This document shows positions 39,985-64,000 of a stretch of 64,000 bases of DNA, piece by piece (the stretch's first letter is position 1; every line of letters begins with the position of its first letter). The stretch is from Aphelocoma coerulescens (lineage: Eukaryota > Chordata > Aves > Passeriformes > Corvidae): NCBI RefSeq assembly GCF_041296385.1, contig NC_091013.1:31939001-32003000 (forward strand), in the 5' to 3' direction. A model generated the notes under the pieces. The model ran no database searches. It was not told the origin of the DNA and worked only from the letters and a program-made list of their open reading frames with translations. The translations under genes and the position numbers were made by a program.

Positions 39985-40047
39985 ATGTGGATTTAACTGA
40001 TATTATGATATACAAAATCCCTCCCCACATGAGGAAAAGAGCCCTCT
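39985..40047 (+). other. Candidate 63-nt non-coding exon
   Basis: Preceded by a pyrimidine-rich acceptor (CCTAATTCTTTTAG) and followed by a strong donor (CTCT|GTAAGTATG). In one frame it reads 20 codons without a stop, but splicing to 42416 would meet a stop at once, so any role in INPP4A would be as 5'UTR. The match rests on splice signals only; chance pairs of this kind are common in 40 kb. Confidence 0.25.
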
Positions 40048-40650
40048 GTAAGTATGATCCTTGTAAGTAATGTAAAGATGTATCACTAGATGGTAAATTA
40101 ATATTGCAATTTAAATGAATAGTTGAGATCTTAGCGAGCCTTGGAAAATTACTGCACTCAGTAATATTTAAATAGGAATAGGTTCAAAACAAATTAGATA
40201 CCTGGCCCTCTTTTAACTTATCAAGGATTGAACATTTTTAATGATGTCATCAACTGCAGAGATTTTAGCTGAAAAGCAGCTGGGCTCTTTAACCTAACTG
40301 CTGTCTGACCTGTACCTTGGTGAACATGATAGTTATTCTCTGATATATTATTTGTAGATTTTGGGGGAAGGGACAATGGCATCCTGTCTAAATCTCTGCA
40401 AGTACATTTTGTACATCTTTTCATCAGGCAGGTAGGTTTAAGAGACTTACAGACTGTTAAACATCACATTATATAGAGAACAAACCAAGGAAAGCCTATT
40501 GCTGAAAGAAGGGAAAAATATAGGAGAATGGAAAGCCTTGGAAACTGTCAAAGAGTTTTGATGGAAGTTTTATTTGACTAAATACTAGGACATTCAGTAC
40601 TATTTGAGAAAGGTTGATTGCTCACTAGCCACTTAAACACTAATAAATAC
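40048..40650. other. Non-coding sequence
   Basis: No supported feature. Confidence 0.45.
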
Positions 40651-40808
40651 AACAAAACTTTTTTACTGTGTGTGATCAAACCTTGGAACAAGCAGGTTGG
40701 CCAGAGAAATACATTCTTGTCCAAAACCAAGTGGACACAGTCCTGAAAAGCTTCCTTTGAACAAGGGGATTGGATTAGATAAACTCCAGAATTCATCCTA
40801 CCTCAACT
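40651..40808 (+). mobile_element. Old, diverged CR1 fragment, plus strand
   Basis: Pieces in CR1 order are visible: ACCTTGGAACAAGCAGGTTG, then CCAGAGAA, CAGTCCTGAAAAGCTTCCTT, then GGATTGGATTAGATAAACTC and TCCTACCTCAAC at the 3' end. The similarity is clearly weaker than in the other copies, so this is an older insertion or a different subfamily. Confidence 0.6.
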
Positions 40809-42415
40809 ATTAAATATGAATTGGAAAACTGCCTGCTTTTATTTTTGGCTGTCTGAAATTGTATCTATAGGCAGAGTGTTGTTTTGTATGCTGTCACTTA
40901 GTTTCAGAGCTTTTGGGGATGGGATGTTCAGAGATCTCAATTTCTGCTTCTTCCATTCAAGAATTTATTTATTTTTCCGATGTGGAATTGACTTGTGACA
41001 TATTATATAAACCTGACTGGAACAAAATTCTTAGTTCTGAGTGGCAACAGACTGGCCTGTCTTGGAGATACAGCCTGAATTCCTTCCTCCCTAGAATGAG
41101 CTACTCATTTAAAATCTAATTCCTAAGCTGATGTAGATGGCTAGGGCTGCGTTCAATTCAGTTGTCTTAGATGCTTCAATTGCATCTTAGATGCTTAATT
41201 TGAATTTTTGATGTCCAGTGAAGCAGTGGTAGTTAAGAAGAAGCTTGGGTACCCCATGGAGAGAGGAAGATTCTTTTGAAATCCTGCAGAGGGAGATGCT
41301 GATTAGTTAAATTCAGAGACTTAAGTTAAGCAAGTTGAACATTCCTTTGGAGGCCTTCAGACAGGTTTAAAGTGGCATTTTAGAACAAAATATAAGCGAG
41401 GTGTTTTATTTAATTAGAATGCATCTTGCTCATTGTTAGGTCCATCAACCTAAAAGGAAAATAAATATTCTTCCTTTTTTGCAATGTGGTTCAAATGTTT
41501 TGTAGAATGAAGGAGGGGCTGCTGTGAAGGTGTTAGTCACTCTATTAGTACCTTTCAAGTTTATCAGCTTTTACTCCTCACTTCCTAAATTAATGGATTT
41601 TGTCACAATAGTATGAAACAAATACAAAAGTTCCATAACTGCAGTGCTAGCACAGCTGAATGAAGGAACATCCATATTTAAAATCATAACCAAATTTTCT
41701 GTAGGCTTTCTTTCCTACTGTAATTTTTCACTTCATAGGCATTGTGAGGGGAAGAACTGTCATGGATATCTGTAGTTCAAAAAAGTGTAGGGCGGAGGAA
41801 AAGCACCTGATGCCACACCACATCAGCAGGCATCCTTTTTTGCTTTTTCTTTCCACCACCATCCCAGAGTTTCAACCTCTCTCTAGGCCAGTAGGCTTTA
41901 TTTATAGTTTTCATTATCCCTTTCTCATGGCAGTAGAGCCTAGAACAACACAGTGTGCTGACACTAACAACATTTCCTGCCCTTTTGTTCTGCACTCTAC
42001 AGACCTGTTGTCCCTTTGTCCTTATCCCTAGTCCTTCCTCTGCAGACAGAGGCCCCATCTGACAAATTTACTTGTGCTCCCCAGGGATTATGAAAACCAG
42101 GAAACTTGATTAAGGATGGTTTAATAACTTAGACAAAGGAGAAGAGCAGCTGGTCTGTTAACATGTCTCTCTCAAGCCCCATTTTCTGACAGAAAAGCTT
42201 TCTTGCATGTGGTCCAGTTTTCTACAATTTGCTGTAAAATGCTGTAGATGTATGGTTCATGCAAATGGAGTTACTGTGCATTGGATCTGCCTTGAGCATT
42301 TTATTTGAATGACCTGAGGTGATTGTATGGCAGTAGGTTTGCTGCTGTTGAAAAGAACATTAGCTGATAGTGGCCTGAAATGTTGGTGTCTGTTTTTGCT
42401 TTCTCTGTTGCTTAG
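40809..42415 (+). other. Non-coding sequence ending in the 3' end of a likely 5' intron
   Basis: No gene was recognised. The last 30 bases form a strong polypyrimidine tract ending in TTGCTTAG, read as the acceptor of the exon that carries the INPP4A start codon. Confidence 0.55.
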
Positions 42416-42528
42416 CATGGTAATGTTAGAGGAATAGCAGTTGGAGACAACCTGCTGCACTCTGCTACTCTGTGAGACAAACATCAGTAAAGGCAAGCAG
42501 CAAGAAAAGAAGGGCTCTTCATGAGAAA
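42416..42528 (+). other. INPP4A: INPP4A 5'UTR part of the first coding exon
   Basis: The exon start is inferred from the strong acceptor CTGTTTTTGCTTTCTCTG then TTGCTTAG. The frame of the main ORF has a TAG at 42427, so this stretch is untranslated for the conserved start. It contains two short upstream ORFs, listed separately. The true transcription start is not visible, and there is no CpG island upstream in this window. Confidence 0.6.
42417..42437 (+). promoter_or_regulatory. Upstream ORF 1 (6 codons) in INPP4A 5'UTR
   Basis: ATG at the second base of the inferred exon reads MVMLEE then TAG. A second ATG (42423) lies in the same frame. If the exon start is right, scanning ribosomes would meet this before the main start. 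If an earlier exon changes the leader it may still be present. Confidence 0.4.
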
Positions 42529-42532
42529 ATGA
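42521..42532 (+). promoter_or_regulatory. Upstream ORF 2 (MRK-stop) overlapping the INPP4A start
   Basis: ATG AGA AAA TGA: a three-codon ORF whose stop TGA overlaps the main ATG in the form ATGA. Its start context is weak (T at -3), while the main ATG has A at -3. This layout suits leaky scanning or reinitiation. The regulatory role is inferred; the sequence arrangement is directly visible. Confidence 0.55.
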
Positions 42533-42634
42533 CAGCAAGAGAACACAGTCCCCGCCATGGTGCCAAATCCCGGACTGTGCAGAGGGCCTCCACCATTGAT
42601 GTCACCTCTGACATGGTTGGCCTTTCTCTAACAG
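42529..42634 (+). CDS. INPP4A: INPP4A coding exon 1 (start; residues 1-35)
   Basis: Encodes the N-terminus, beginning [20 protein letters not shown] and continuing STIDV, nearly the same as the mammalian INPP4A start as remembered. INPP4A removes the 4-phosphate from PtdIns(3,4)P2, giving PtdIns3P, and so lowers PI3K/Akt signalling and acts on endosomes. The start was chosen because it matches the conserved N-terminus, has A at -3 and is preceded by an in-frame stop. It ends in phase 1 at the donor G|GTTTGT. The N-terminus is basic and Ser/Thr-rich, before the C2 domain. The gene continues in 14 more exons here and beyond the window. Confidence 0.95.
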
Positions 42635-43466
42635 GTTTGTACCTTCCTATCATCTATTGCTCTGTTGCTGCTCCTTTCAGAATCTGCCTTGTACTAATGG
42701 GGGTTTTTTCCTTTTAATTGCTCGGAGATTTAGATATGTCTGGTTACCTGGAGGTAATGAGATAAAGGAATTATACTAAAAATTTTTTAAAATCTTGAAT
42801 TTACTACTTTTAAAATAGACAAAGCAATAAAATCAGAGAAGGATTAAAAAAATAAGCTAGATTTTGTGTAGTTATGTTTATCATTTAAAAAATAAGCAAT
42901 GGGGAGAAAATAACAAAATAATGTCAAGGTCTAGGAAGAGTCTTGGCAACCTCCTTGTTTGACATTGTATAAAATTTTCAAGAGAGTTCAGGGAGCTGGG
43001 GTTTATCTCCCTTGTCTTTTATGGTTAGTAAATTAGGATTGTAACCCTCAGAGACTTTATTTCATTAGTGAGAGAGACAGGTACTTTCAAACTTAGTCCT
43101 ATTAATTACCACCAAATAGACATACCTGATTTAATAATTTGGAGTTAATAGTGGCTCAGGCCTTAATCCTATTGTTTTCTATTGAGATTAAGCATTTAAT
43201 ATTCCCATATTGCATATAATCTCACATAGCTTTACATATTTTAATATGTTTTATAAACTGAGATCATCCCAGGTTTTCCAAATAATTATTAGATACCAAG
43301 GATTACCAGATAAATTTTTTAGATACCAGCCATGGCTCACTTAATTAAAGAAAAATATATTTTTTTATAAAATGTAATTTCTTTCTCTGTGTGATTGTGA
43401 CTTCAGGAAAGAATTCACGTGGCAGTGATGTTTGGCTAATCTTGTGTTAATTTTTCTGATTTACAG
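42635..43466 (+). other. INPP4A: INPP4A intron 1 (between coding exons 1 and 2)
   Basis: AT-rich intron with GT-AG borders and acceptor TTTTTCTGATTTACAG. No repeat or exon was seen within it. Confidence 0.85.
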
Positions 43467-43511
43467 GAAACATTCAGGATCCAGATGAGCCGATTTTAGA
43501 GTTCAGTTTAG
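43467..43511 (+). CDS. INPP4A: INPP4A coding exon 2 (residues 36-50)
   Basis: A 45-nt exon encoding (G)NIQDPDEPILEFSL, identical to the mammalian segment as remembered. It begins the C2 domain, which in INPP4 enzymes binds acidic phospholipids. It enters and leaves in phase 1 (donor G|GTAGGC), so skipping would keep the frame but remove the first C2 strand. Splice phase joins exactly to both neighbours. Confidence 0.95.
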
Positions 43512-45105
<1,594 letters not shown>

Positions 45106-45195
45106 TAGATTTAAAATTGAAGCTAGCACAGGAATTATTTCTTCCTAACAAATACCACCTTACATTAACTTTTGGCTTTTTGTTCATGATTACAG

Positions 45196-45312
45196 GGAAC
45201 GAGTAATCCTATCTTTCTAAGCAGCATTGCCTTTTTCCAAGACTCTCTTATCAATCAAATGACACAAATCAAGCTCTCCGTGTATGATGTCAAAGACAGA
45301 TCTCAGGGAACA
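45196..45312 (+). CDS. INPP4A: INPP4A coding exon 4 (residues 91-129, C2 domain)
   Basis: Encodes [20 protein letters not shown], then [19 protein letters not shown]. The pattern 'NPIFL … [10 protein letters not shown]' is the classic C2 motif in which a strand leads to the YDVKD turn. The acceptor TTACAG and donor ACA|GTAAGT are strong; the exon is phase 0 at both ends. The only clear changes from the remembered mammalian protein are small (for example S for N, I for V). Confidence 0.97.
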
Positions 45313-46319
45313 GTAAGTTTTCTTTATTCTGTTGCCTGCCCAGTCAGTGTGGAGCAAGGAAATGAGAGGCAAAGAGATAAAATTAGTAACTTCTTTGGAA
45401 GAAAACAAAGGGATAGCAGCACTGATCATACAGAAAACAAGATGGGTAGGAAAAGGAGGAACAAATGAGATTGATTTGTCAGAGTGAGAAGCATTGCCAG
45501 TTTTCTCAAATAAGGCTTGTCTGCAGCAAGTTTGGAAACCATGGATTTAAATTAAAAAGGTCCTGTCACTTGTGCTCTTATATTGTGGACATCTTTAGTG
45601 AACTAAATCATGAATAGGATCCAACACCCCTAACCGAGGCTTCTAGCCTGTGCCAGAATGCCATAATGAAACTGTCCTTTGGAACAGAGTAGCTAAATTT
45701 CAGAAATCACCCTGCCCTGATACATTAGATTTTGTTCAGGTGTGTGGTTTGTTCCTTTACTGAAAAAACTTTCAGTGTCAGAGCTCCCCTGTTGCTACTT
45801 TGATCTGTTGGCAATACAGGCCATTTATTCTCAGACTGTTGTCCAGAATACTGTTACAGGCCCCATGTGTCTTCTCTTCCATGGGTTCCTCGGGGGCAAC
45901 AGAGCTGTCCCTCTCTGTTCAGTGCTTCATAGGGAAGCTCTAGGGAAAAATGAATACCTCCAGAGGAGGTAAGTTCTTCAGGAGGAGAAAAGTTTGGGTC
46001 AAGGATGCAGTGTGAGCCCTGTTGAGTCCTTGCTTCCAATGTTCCTGTATTGCTTGGCCTAAGCTCATATATACTGAGGTGCCTCCACTCATATCCTAGA
46101 GAAACAAAAATGATACTGTCCTCCAGAAAAAAAAAAAAAGATAGATTACCAAATATATTAAATTTTAAGAGGTTTTAATTAGTTATGTATGGCATATTTA
46201 GTTACGTTTTTGCTCCTGGACTTTTATGCGTAATAATTATATTTTAGACTTCAATGCTGTGGTCAGAGCCTTTGCTCACTGTAAAGGTAAATACAGTTCT
46301 GGAACTCATTTTCTTTCAG
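45313..46319 (+). other. INPP4A: INPP4A intron 4
   Basis: The exon 4 frame stays open for about 50 codons past the donor and then stops. That is chance read-through and not an exon. A 13-14 base A run lies near 46127. No repeat family was recognised. Confidence 0.85.
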
Positions 46320-46399
46320 ATGTATTTGTTGGGTTCTGGGACGTTCACTGTAAAGGATCTTCTTCAGGAGAAGTACCACAGGTTGCACATAACACTAAG
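46320..46399 (+). CDS. INPP4A: INPP4A coding exon 5 (residues 130-156, C2 domain)
   Basis: Encodes [20 protein letters not shown], then RLHITLR. It matches the mammalian [20 protein letters not shown] region with a few conservative changes. It forms late C2 strands. The acceptor CTTTCAG is good and the donor is the weaker AAG|GTTTGT. It ends in phase 2 within an Arg codon that is completed by the next exon. Confidence 0.95.
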
Positions 46400-47823
46400 G
46401 TTTGTAATATTTTCCTTCATTTAAGTATTAGTTCTTCAAAACATGCTTAAGATGTGATGAAAACCTCTTCCTTCATGACTAAATTGAAAATGGACTTAAT
46501 TAAACTCTCTTGTTTTGATATCAAGTATATTCTGGTTATCAAAGTGTGTGAATACATGTGTTTCTTCTCATTGTCATGTAACCTTTAACTGTATGTAAGC
46601 TGAGGACAGAGCACTGTCTATAAGTATACTCTATGATTTTTAAACCTTTTCTTGTTGTCACCCTGTGTGCATATTTCTTTTGCCTCCCCAGCAGCCTGTT
46701 CCAGCAACTTTTTTTTTTGTCTTAGTTGTCTCAGCGTATTTTTACATGTAAGCAGCAATCTTAAAATACCATTTAGACTCCATCCTAAAATAATAACATG
46801 ATGTCTCTGCCAAAATTACTGTGTCACAGATGAGACAGAATAAATGACACTCATGATAGACCTGGGTACCTGTGTGTATTTTAAACCCAGCAGGAGTGTG
46901 GCTTTTGCCCTACTTTTCTCTGTCTCTGACTCACTCACTTTATTTGCTACCCTTTCGGTCATGTGTACATACGGTGCTGGCTTCCCTCCCCAGCAGGGAG
47001 ATGGCTGGTGCTCTGGGAAGATGGGGCAGAAAGTTGTGTTGGTTCCTGCTTTGCAGCTGCCCAGCTGTTCATGTCCTGTCTCAGGTGCTGGTGCCCAGAT
47101 TCCTGAAGATCTCTTGTAATTGCACACAACTCCCTTACGTCCAGGATTTTTCTCTGCCTCAGGGGTCTTGCCTCCATTGAAAGTGTTGATCTTCTTTTCT
47201 AGACCACTTATTTTCAGGATCCTTCTTTTTAGCATCAGTTTTTCTTTATGGAATGTCAGGGCCCCAGTTTTCCCAATCTAAATAGTCTGTCTGCAGAAGC
47301 ACAAGGTGTGATCAGCCTGATAACTGGTGACCTTGACTGACTTCTCTGTTGAGAAGATTTGGTGGTACTTCTGCTTGGTCCACATATTATCAAAATCTGC
47401 TAGTTGCAACTGTACCAGTTGGAGTTAAACTGCCCCAATGAGAGTTAAAAGTTTGGTTTCAGACACTGAAATGCACAGGCAGCCCACACATGTGCATGTA
47501 TATTCAAATATCCCCCCCCAATAACGTTCACAATTTAAGTTGCTTTTGCCTAATTGTAAAATGTGGGCTCTTTATGGTTTTACAGAAGCATGGAAATAAT
47601 GTGTGGTTTTAGGCTGCCTTCAATTCCGTACAGCACCCCTACGGAATAAGGGGAATGTTCTCCTGTTGGACTAAGCTGTAATAAAATTATTCCAAATGAA
47701 GTTGAAAAGCTTCCTATTTAAAATGTTCTTTAAGTTTGAAGATCAATAGCCTTTTATAAGTGTTTCCTTGTTGATGAACAGGTCCTCCTCCAAAAAAATC
47801 TCAACGCAGAGTATTTGTTGCAG
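46400..47823 (+). other. INPP4A: INPP4A intron 5
   Basis: Includes the longest minus-strand open stretch outside CR1 (46816-47235, 139 codons). It has no recognisable protein similarity or gene context and I treat it as chance. A run of eight C lies at about 47512. Confidence 0.85.
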
Positions 47824-47935
47824 GTCGGCTGAAAGTGACCGTGTAGGTAACATCACAGTTATTGGATGGCAGATGGAGGAAAAATCTGACCAAAGGCCTC
47901 CAGTCACAAGGTCACCTGATACAATTAATGGAAGG
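47824..47935 (+). CDS. INPP4A: INPP4A coding exon 6 (residues 156-193)
   Basis: Encodes (R)[19 protein letters not shown], then [18 protein letters not shown]. The GNITVIGWQ strand closes the C2 domain and is followed by a charged linker. It is nearly identical to mammalian INPP4A, differing at V/P and V/I in the last ten residues. The acceptor is TTGTTGCAG and the donor AGG|GTGAGT; it leaves in phase 0. Confidence 0.96.
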
Positions 47936-53103
<5,168 letters not shown>

Positions 53104-53208
53104 GTCCTTCATTTAAAGCCAGTAGCTTGAAAGCTGATAAAAAACTGGAATTCGTTCCTACAAATTTACATATACAGAGGATGAGAGTCCAGGATGATGG
53201 AGGATCAG
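53104..53208 (+). CDS. INPP4A: INPP4A coding exon 10 (residues 317-351)
   Basis: Encodes (G)[19 protein letters not shown], then [15 protein letters not shown]. The signature [15 protein letters not shown] is typical of INPP4 proteins (INPP4B has a close version). Phase 1 on both sides, so its 105 nt form an in-frame unit. The donor is G|GTATTT. Confidence 0.97.
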
Positions 53209-55730
<2,522 letters not shown>

Positions 55731-55748
55731 CAGTTATGAGGAGTGTTG
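55731..55748 (+). CDS. INPP4A: INPP4A coding exon 12: 18-nt microexon (SYEECC)
   Basis: The 18 bases CAGTTATGAGGAGTGTTG sit between TTTTTTTTAG and GTGAGT. Joined to exon 11 (…KK-CA) and exon 13 (C-ACT…) they give KH-SYEECC-TSTSSQ, which matches mammalian KHAFEECCTSTSSQ as remembered. The length is a multiple of three, and the exon carries phase 2 through, so inclusion or skipping keeps the frame. The acceptor is TAGCAG, a NAGNAG pair, so a 15-nt form (start 55734, KH-YEECC) is also possible. It adds two cysteines and two glutamates to a surface linker. Confidence 0.9.
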
Positions 55749-61273
<5,525 letters not shown>

Positions 61274-61544
61274 GAGAAAGTTTGGTTGAACGTCGACAAA
61301 AGTCTGGAGTGTATCATACAGAGAGTGGACAAACTTCTCCAGAAGGAGCGCTTGCAAAGTGACAGCTGTGAAGACGTTTTCCAGTGTGACGTCAGCAGTA
61401 CTAGTAAGAAAGGTAATCGGGACAGTCGTGCCTACTGGATAAATCCAGAAGATTTAAATGAGACCTCATCATCCTCACCACCTTCATCATCCTCACCACC
61501 ATCTTCATCCACACCATCCTGTGCATGCCATTCTCTCAAGACAA
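61274..61544 (+). CDS. INPP4A: INPP4A coding exon 15 (residues 529-618), last exon in window
   Basis: Encodes [20 protein letters not shown], then [20 protein letters not shown], then [20 protein letters not shown], then a Ser/Pro-rich stretch and [10 protein letters not shown]. The first half is strongly conserved. From LQSDSC onward it differs from mammals, and the final third is low complexity. The end is uncertain: the donor ACAA|GTGCGT (61545) fits the length of the mammalian segment, but AAAG|GTAATC (61413) lies in the same phase and would give a form 44 residues shorter. The frame stays open to a TGA at 61691. The catalytic CX5R domain is encoded downstream of the window. Confidence 0.88.
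61413..61418 (+). promoter_or_regulatory. INPP4A: Candidate alternative 5' splice site inside exon 15
   Basis: AAAG|GTAATC interrupts the Gly codon of SKKGN. Using it leaves the same phase (1) as the distal donor at 61545, so both products stay in frame with one shared next exon. By consensus it is at least as good as the distal GTGCGT. Confidence 0.5.
61466..61519 (+). repeat. INPP4A: 18-bp coding minisatellite (three copies, SSSSPP)
   Basis: Two nearly perfect copies of an 18-base unit encode [13 protein letters not shown] third, degraded copy encodes SSSTPS. They differ mainly in the last codon of each unit (CCT, CCA, TCC). The unit preserves the reading frame, so copy-number change would lengthen or shorten the Ser/Pro stretch without breaking the protein. 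Confidence 0.85.
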
Positions 61545-64000
61545 GTGCGTATGCCAGACACTGCTTCTCACTGCTGCTCTCTTCCTGTGTGCTGGCATCA
61601 TTCCTAAGCCTCCCTTACAGCCCTCTGTGTGTTTTTAATTCAGTGGTGGTGTTAAGCAGTGATGTCAGGCAGAAGGAGCTGTTGGTGTACTGAGAGCTGC
61701 TAAGCCCATTACTTATTTTGAAATGCAGGTCCCACTAAAATCATTGCCAAATCCATTGATGACAGTGGCTCTTGGTTTTCACGCTGTGTGTTTTAAGCTG
61801 GTAAAGCAGTTGTATGGGTTATCATGACAGACACCACCTCTGGTAGCTTTCCTGTTGGCTTCAGCTTCTTTGCAGCAATCAAAGCTTATTACAGGTAATT
61901 AAATCATGAGACAAGTTCAGGCACTACTGAAAAACTGATGGTCCCAGCTGGACTGCTAAAGCACGGGAGAGGAGCCCAAGCAGTCCCATTAGATTGAGCT
62001 GAATGCAGATGAACCTAATGGAGTTCAAAGCAAATTTTAACCCAAATTGTGGTGCTGAGGCATTCCGTTATTTAGACTTCTTGTAGCTGGAAGGTAGTAA
62101 TTGGCAGTGCAAGCTCTTAGTTGAATAATCCATTCAAAATTTAAGGTCAACTGGATGTTGTATTGAACCCAGTGTAAAGTTGTGAGCATGTGAATGAAAT
62201 ATATCCTTATCAGTTTAGATTGACAGTTTGGCAGCTGTGCATTAAGTTTCAGAATTATTTCATTTACTTATGTACTTATTTGACATATTCTCACATTCTT
62301 TACATGTGGTCACTATGATTTGGCCACTTAATAGCGCAGGTGAGCGAAGTGAAGCTCTAAAAAGACTGATCTGTGTTCTCATTTCCTTTGTCCTGTTCTG
62401 TCTTATCATTTGATGGCCCTTTGTCCCTTAACGTGTGTCTGTGACTTCATGTCCATCACATTGTTAGTGTTGCAGTGGAAGGCAGTGCCTTAAGAAAAAA
62501 AAAGCAAACAGGAAGTGAAAATAAATGTTAATATTTTTTTGTGTAGCTTTGCATGTTACATGTAGTTTACTTAGTATTTTAGACAACCATATTGTTCTAG
62601 ATTAGACTGATATTTTTGTGTATTATTGAAAAATAGGAAAGTAGGTTCTTGTTTCAGAATATGTATGCTATTAATCTTTGACTAAATTTCTTCTACCATT
62701 TTGATACCTATAAAAGTTTTTTTGCTAGCTAGTTTACATGAAGTTTTATATGTATTTACATGTAAGTTTAATCAGTAACCTTCAATGCACATTCACATAA
62801 ATGATTAAATGTTGTGAATTTTTAATACTAAAAAGCCCAGGAAATATGTGTGATGAGTGATATCAGAAGCTTTTCCCAAGACAATTTTATGCTGAAAACA
62901 CCTTAGAACAATATTTTTCTTCCATTTCAGTGGATCTTTTAAATCTGCTCTGTATCTTGACACTTATGCCATGTAAAAGTGGAAGTGGCTGCGTGACTCT
63001 ACCAAAGATTTTGTTAATGCAAAGAATTTGTGTAACTTTTCCCTGTTGTTCCTCCAAAACAGGAAAAAAAAAAATCTTTCTATTTAACTGACAGAACCTG
63101 GGGCAGAATTGAAGGTTCTCTAAGTTCAGAATCACAACTTTTTTGTTGTTGTGTATTCAAAGAATTAACGTTTTTCCTGTTAGTAATTATGAATTTTGAA
63201 TAAATGAGTAGAGAGCAGACATAAACTATTTTGAAAGCAATGTCAAAACCAGCCAAGCAAGATAGTTCCAGAACTGGTAAGAGAGAGACAGTAAAATTTT
63301 ATTGAAGGACTTTAGAGGATTTCTCTAGAAATGAATGTTTGTGAAAGAAAATACTGCCTGAAATAGTAGAAAGGAAACTTAAAAAATAGATTTTCAAATG
63401 TACATATGCTATAGGCTTAGATATTCATTACTAAAATCACATGGGGACATATAGTTTCTTTAGTGAACATGATGAATTTTAATTTACTGAGAAGTTTTTT
63501 CTGATTATCTCGCTGAGATGATTGTCCTGATGCACACTAGTTGAATTTTATATTTTATGTTGTTATGTTCAGATTTGTAATTCATTGGCTAGTGACTCTA
63601 GATATAAACAACAGAAGCTTAAATCCTATTAGCTTAGTAAACTACTTTTCATTGACGCAAGACTTGCTATAACAGGGTGTACATTATTTTTTTACTGTTG
63701 GCATTGACCTGTAGTATATTTTCATCTGACAGCTTGATCCTCCCACTGAAGTGAGTATGGAATACTCACAGACTTCACTGGTGGGGTTTCAGCCCTTAAT
63801 ATACATTCTAATGTTTCTGTTAATTATCTCAGAAATTGTTAACAGATTTGAGTAAGGTAGCAAGGTACTGTTTTTTTATCACTCTTGCATTGTGGGTGCC
63901 TTAATGTCATTTTCTGTTAAGTGCATTGAACTTACTGCTGGTCTTTTGCTCTTCTGTTTAGCAGCCTTACTGCCAGCATACTCTATAATTGCAGTAAACC
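61545..64000 (+). other. INPP4A: INPP4A intron 15 (5' part), runs off the window
   Basis: AT-rich sequence with no further INPP4A exon that I can support; the next conserved segment (SEALYPLL-like in mammals) was not found. No transposon was recognised. Confidence 0.75.

Noticed and set aside
42430..42528. Open in-frame extension upstream of the INPP4A ATG
   Set aside because: It has no ATG in frame and is closed by TAG at 42427. The N-terminus starting at 42529 matches the conserved protein start, so the extension is read as 5'UTR.
46816..47235. 139-codon ORF on the minus strand in intron 5
   Set aside because: No recognised protein motifs, no poly-A tail or repeat borders that would mark a processed pseudogene, and it lies wholly inside an INPP4A intron. 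Best explained by chance.
61545..61693. Read-through of exon 15 to the TGA at 61691 as an alternative C-terminus
   Set aside because: The extra residues (Leu/Ser-rich, [17 protein letters not shown]) are not known in the family, and a protein ending there would lack the catalytic domain. It remains possible only as an intron-retained form.
62340..62411. After GCAG, a frame reading GERSEAL, similar to the mammalian INPP4A GEWSEALYPLL segment
   Set aside because: Only the first seven residues resemble the target. The following residues (KRLICVLISF) do not match this normally very conserved part, so it is taken as coincidence and not the next exon.

Overview
The window is vertebrate nuclear DNA, almost certainly from a bird. 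It has GT-AG introns, AT-rich non-coding sequence with few CpGs, and several copies of CR1, the main avian LINE, some ending in the typical CR1 3' end (…TTCTRTGA). There is no bacterial, operon-like or CRISPR structure. The species cannot be fixed from sequence alone.

The only protein-coding gene I can support is the 5' half of INPP4A (inositol polyphosphate-4-phosphatase type I A) on the + strand. It is recognised by close agreement with the mammalian protein as I remember it. Fifteen coding exons lie between 42529 and 61544. All have consistent splice phases and GT-AG borders, and together they encode about 618 residues of a protein that is roughly 970 residues long in mammals. The N-terminal lipid-binding C2 region and the middle region are present. 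The C-terminal half, with the CX5R phosphatase motif, lies beyond position 64000, so the gene is cut by the window edge and not broken.

Layout: 1-42415 is non-coding and is probably a long 5' intron or upstream flank of INPP4A. It holds six CR1 fragments, simple repeats, a G-quadruplex motif, a perfect hairpin, an inverted pair of AP-1 sites beside a good splice donor, and one weak candidate 5'UTR exon. 42416-42634 is the first coding exon, with a 5'UTR carrying two short upstream ORFs; the second overlaps the main start codon as AUGA. 42635-61273 contains the other coding exons and their introns. 61274-61544 is the last exon seen here, and 61545-64000 is intron.

The most interesting features are places where the protein can be varied by splicing. 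An 18-nt microexon (55731-55748) has a NAGNAG tandem acceptor, so skipping, +5 and +6 residue forms are all in frame. The last visible exon has two possible donors in the same phase, which would include or drop a 44-residue segment carrying an 18-bp Ser/Pro-coding minisatellite. I found no wholly new biological system.
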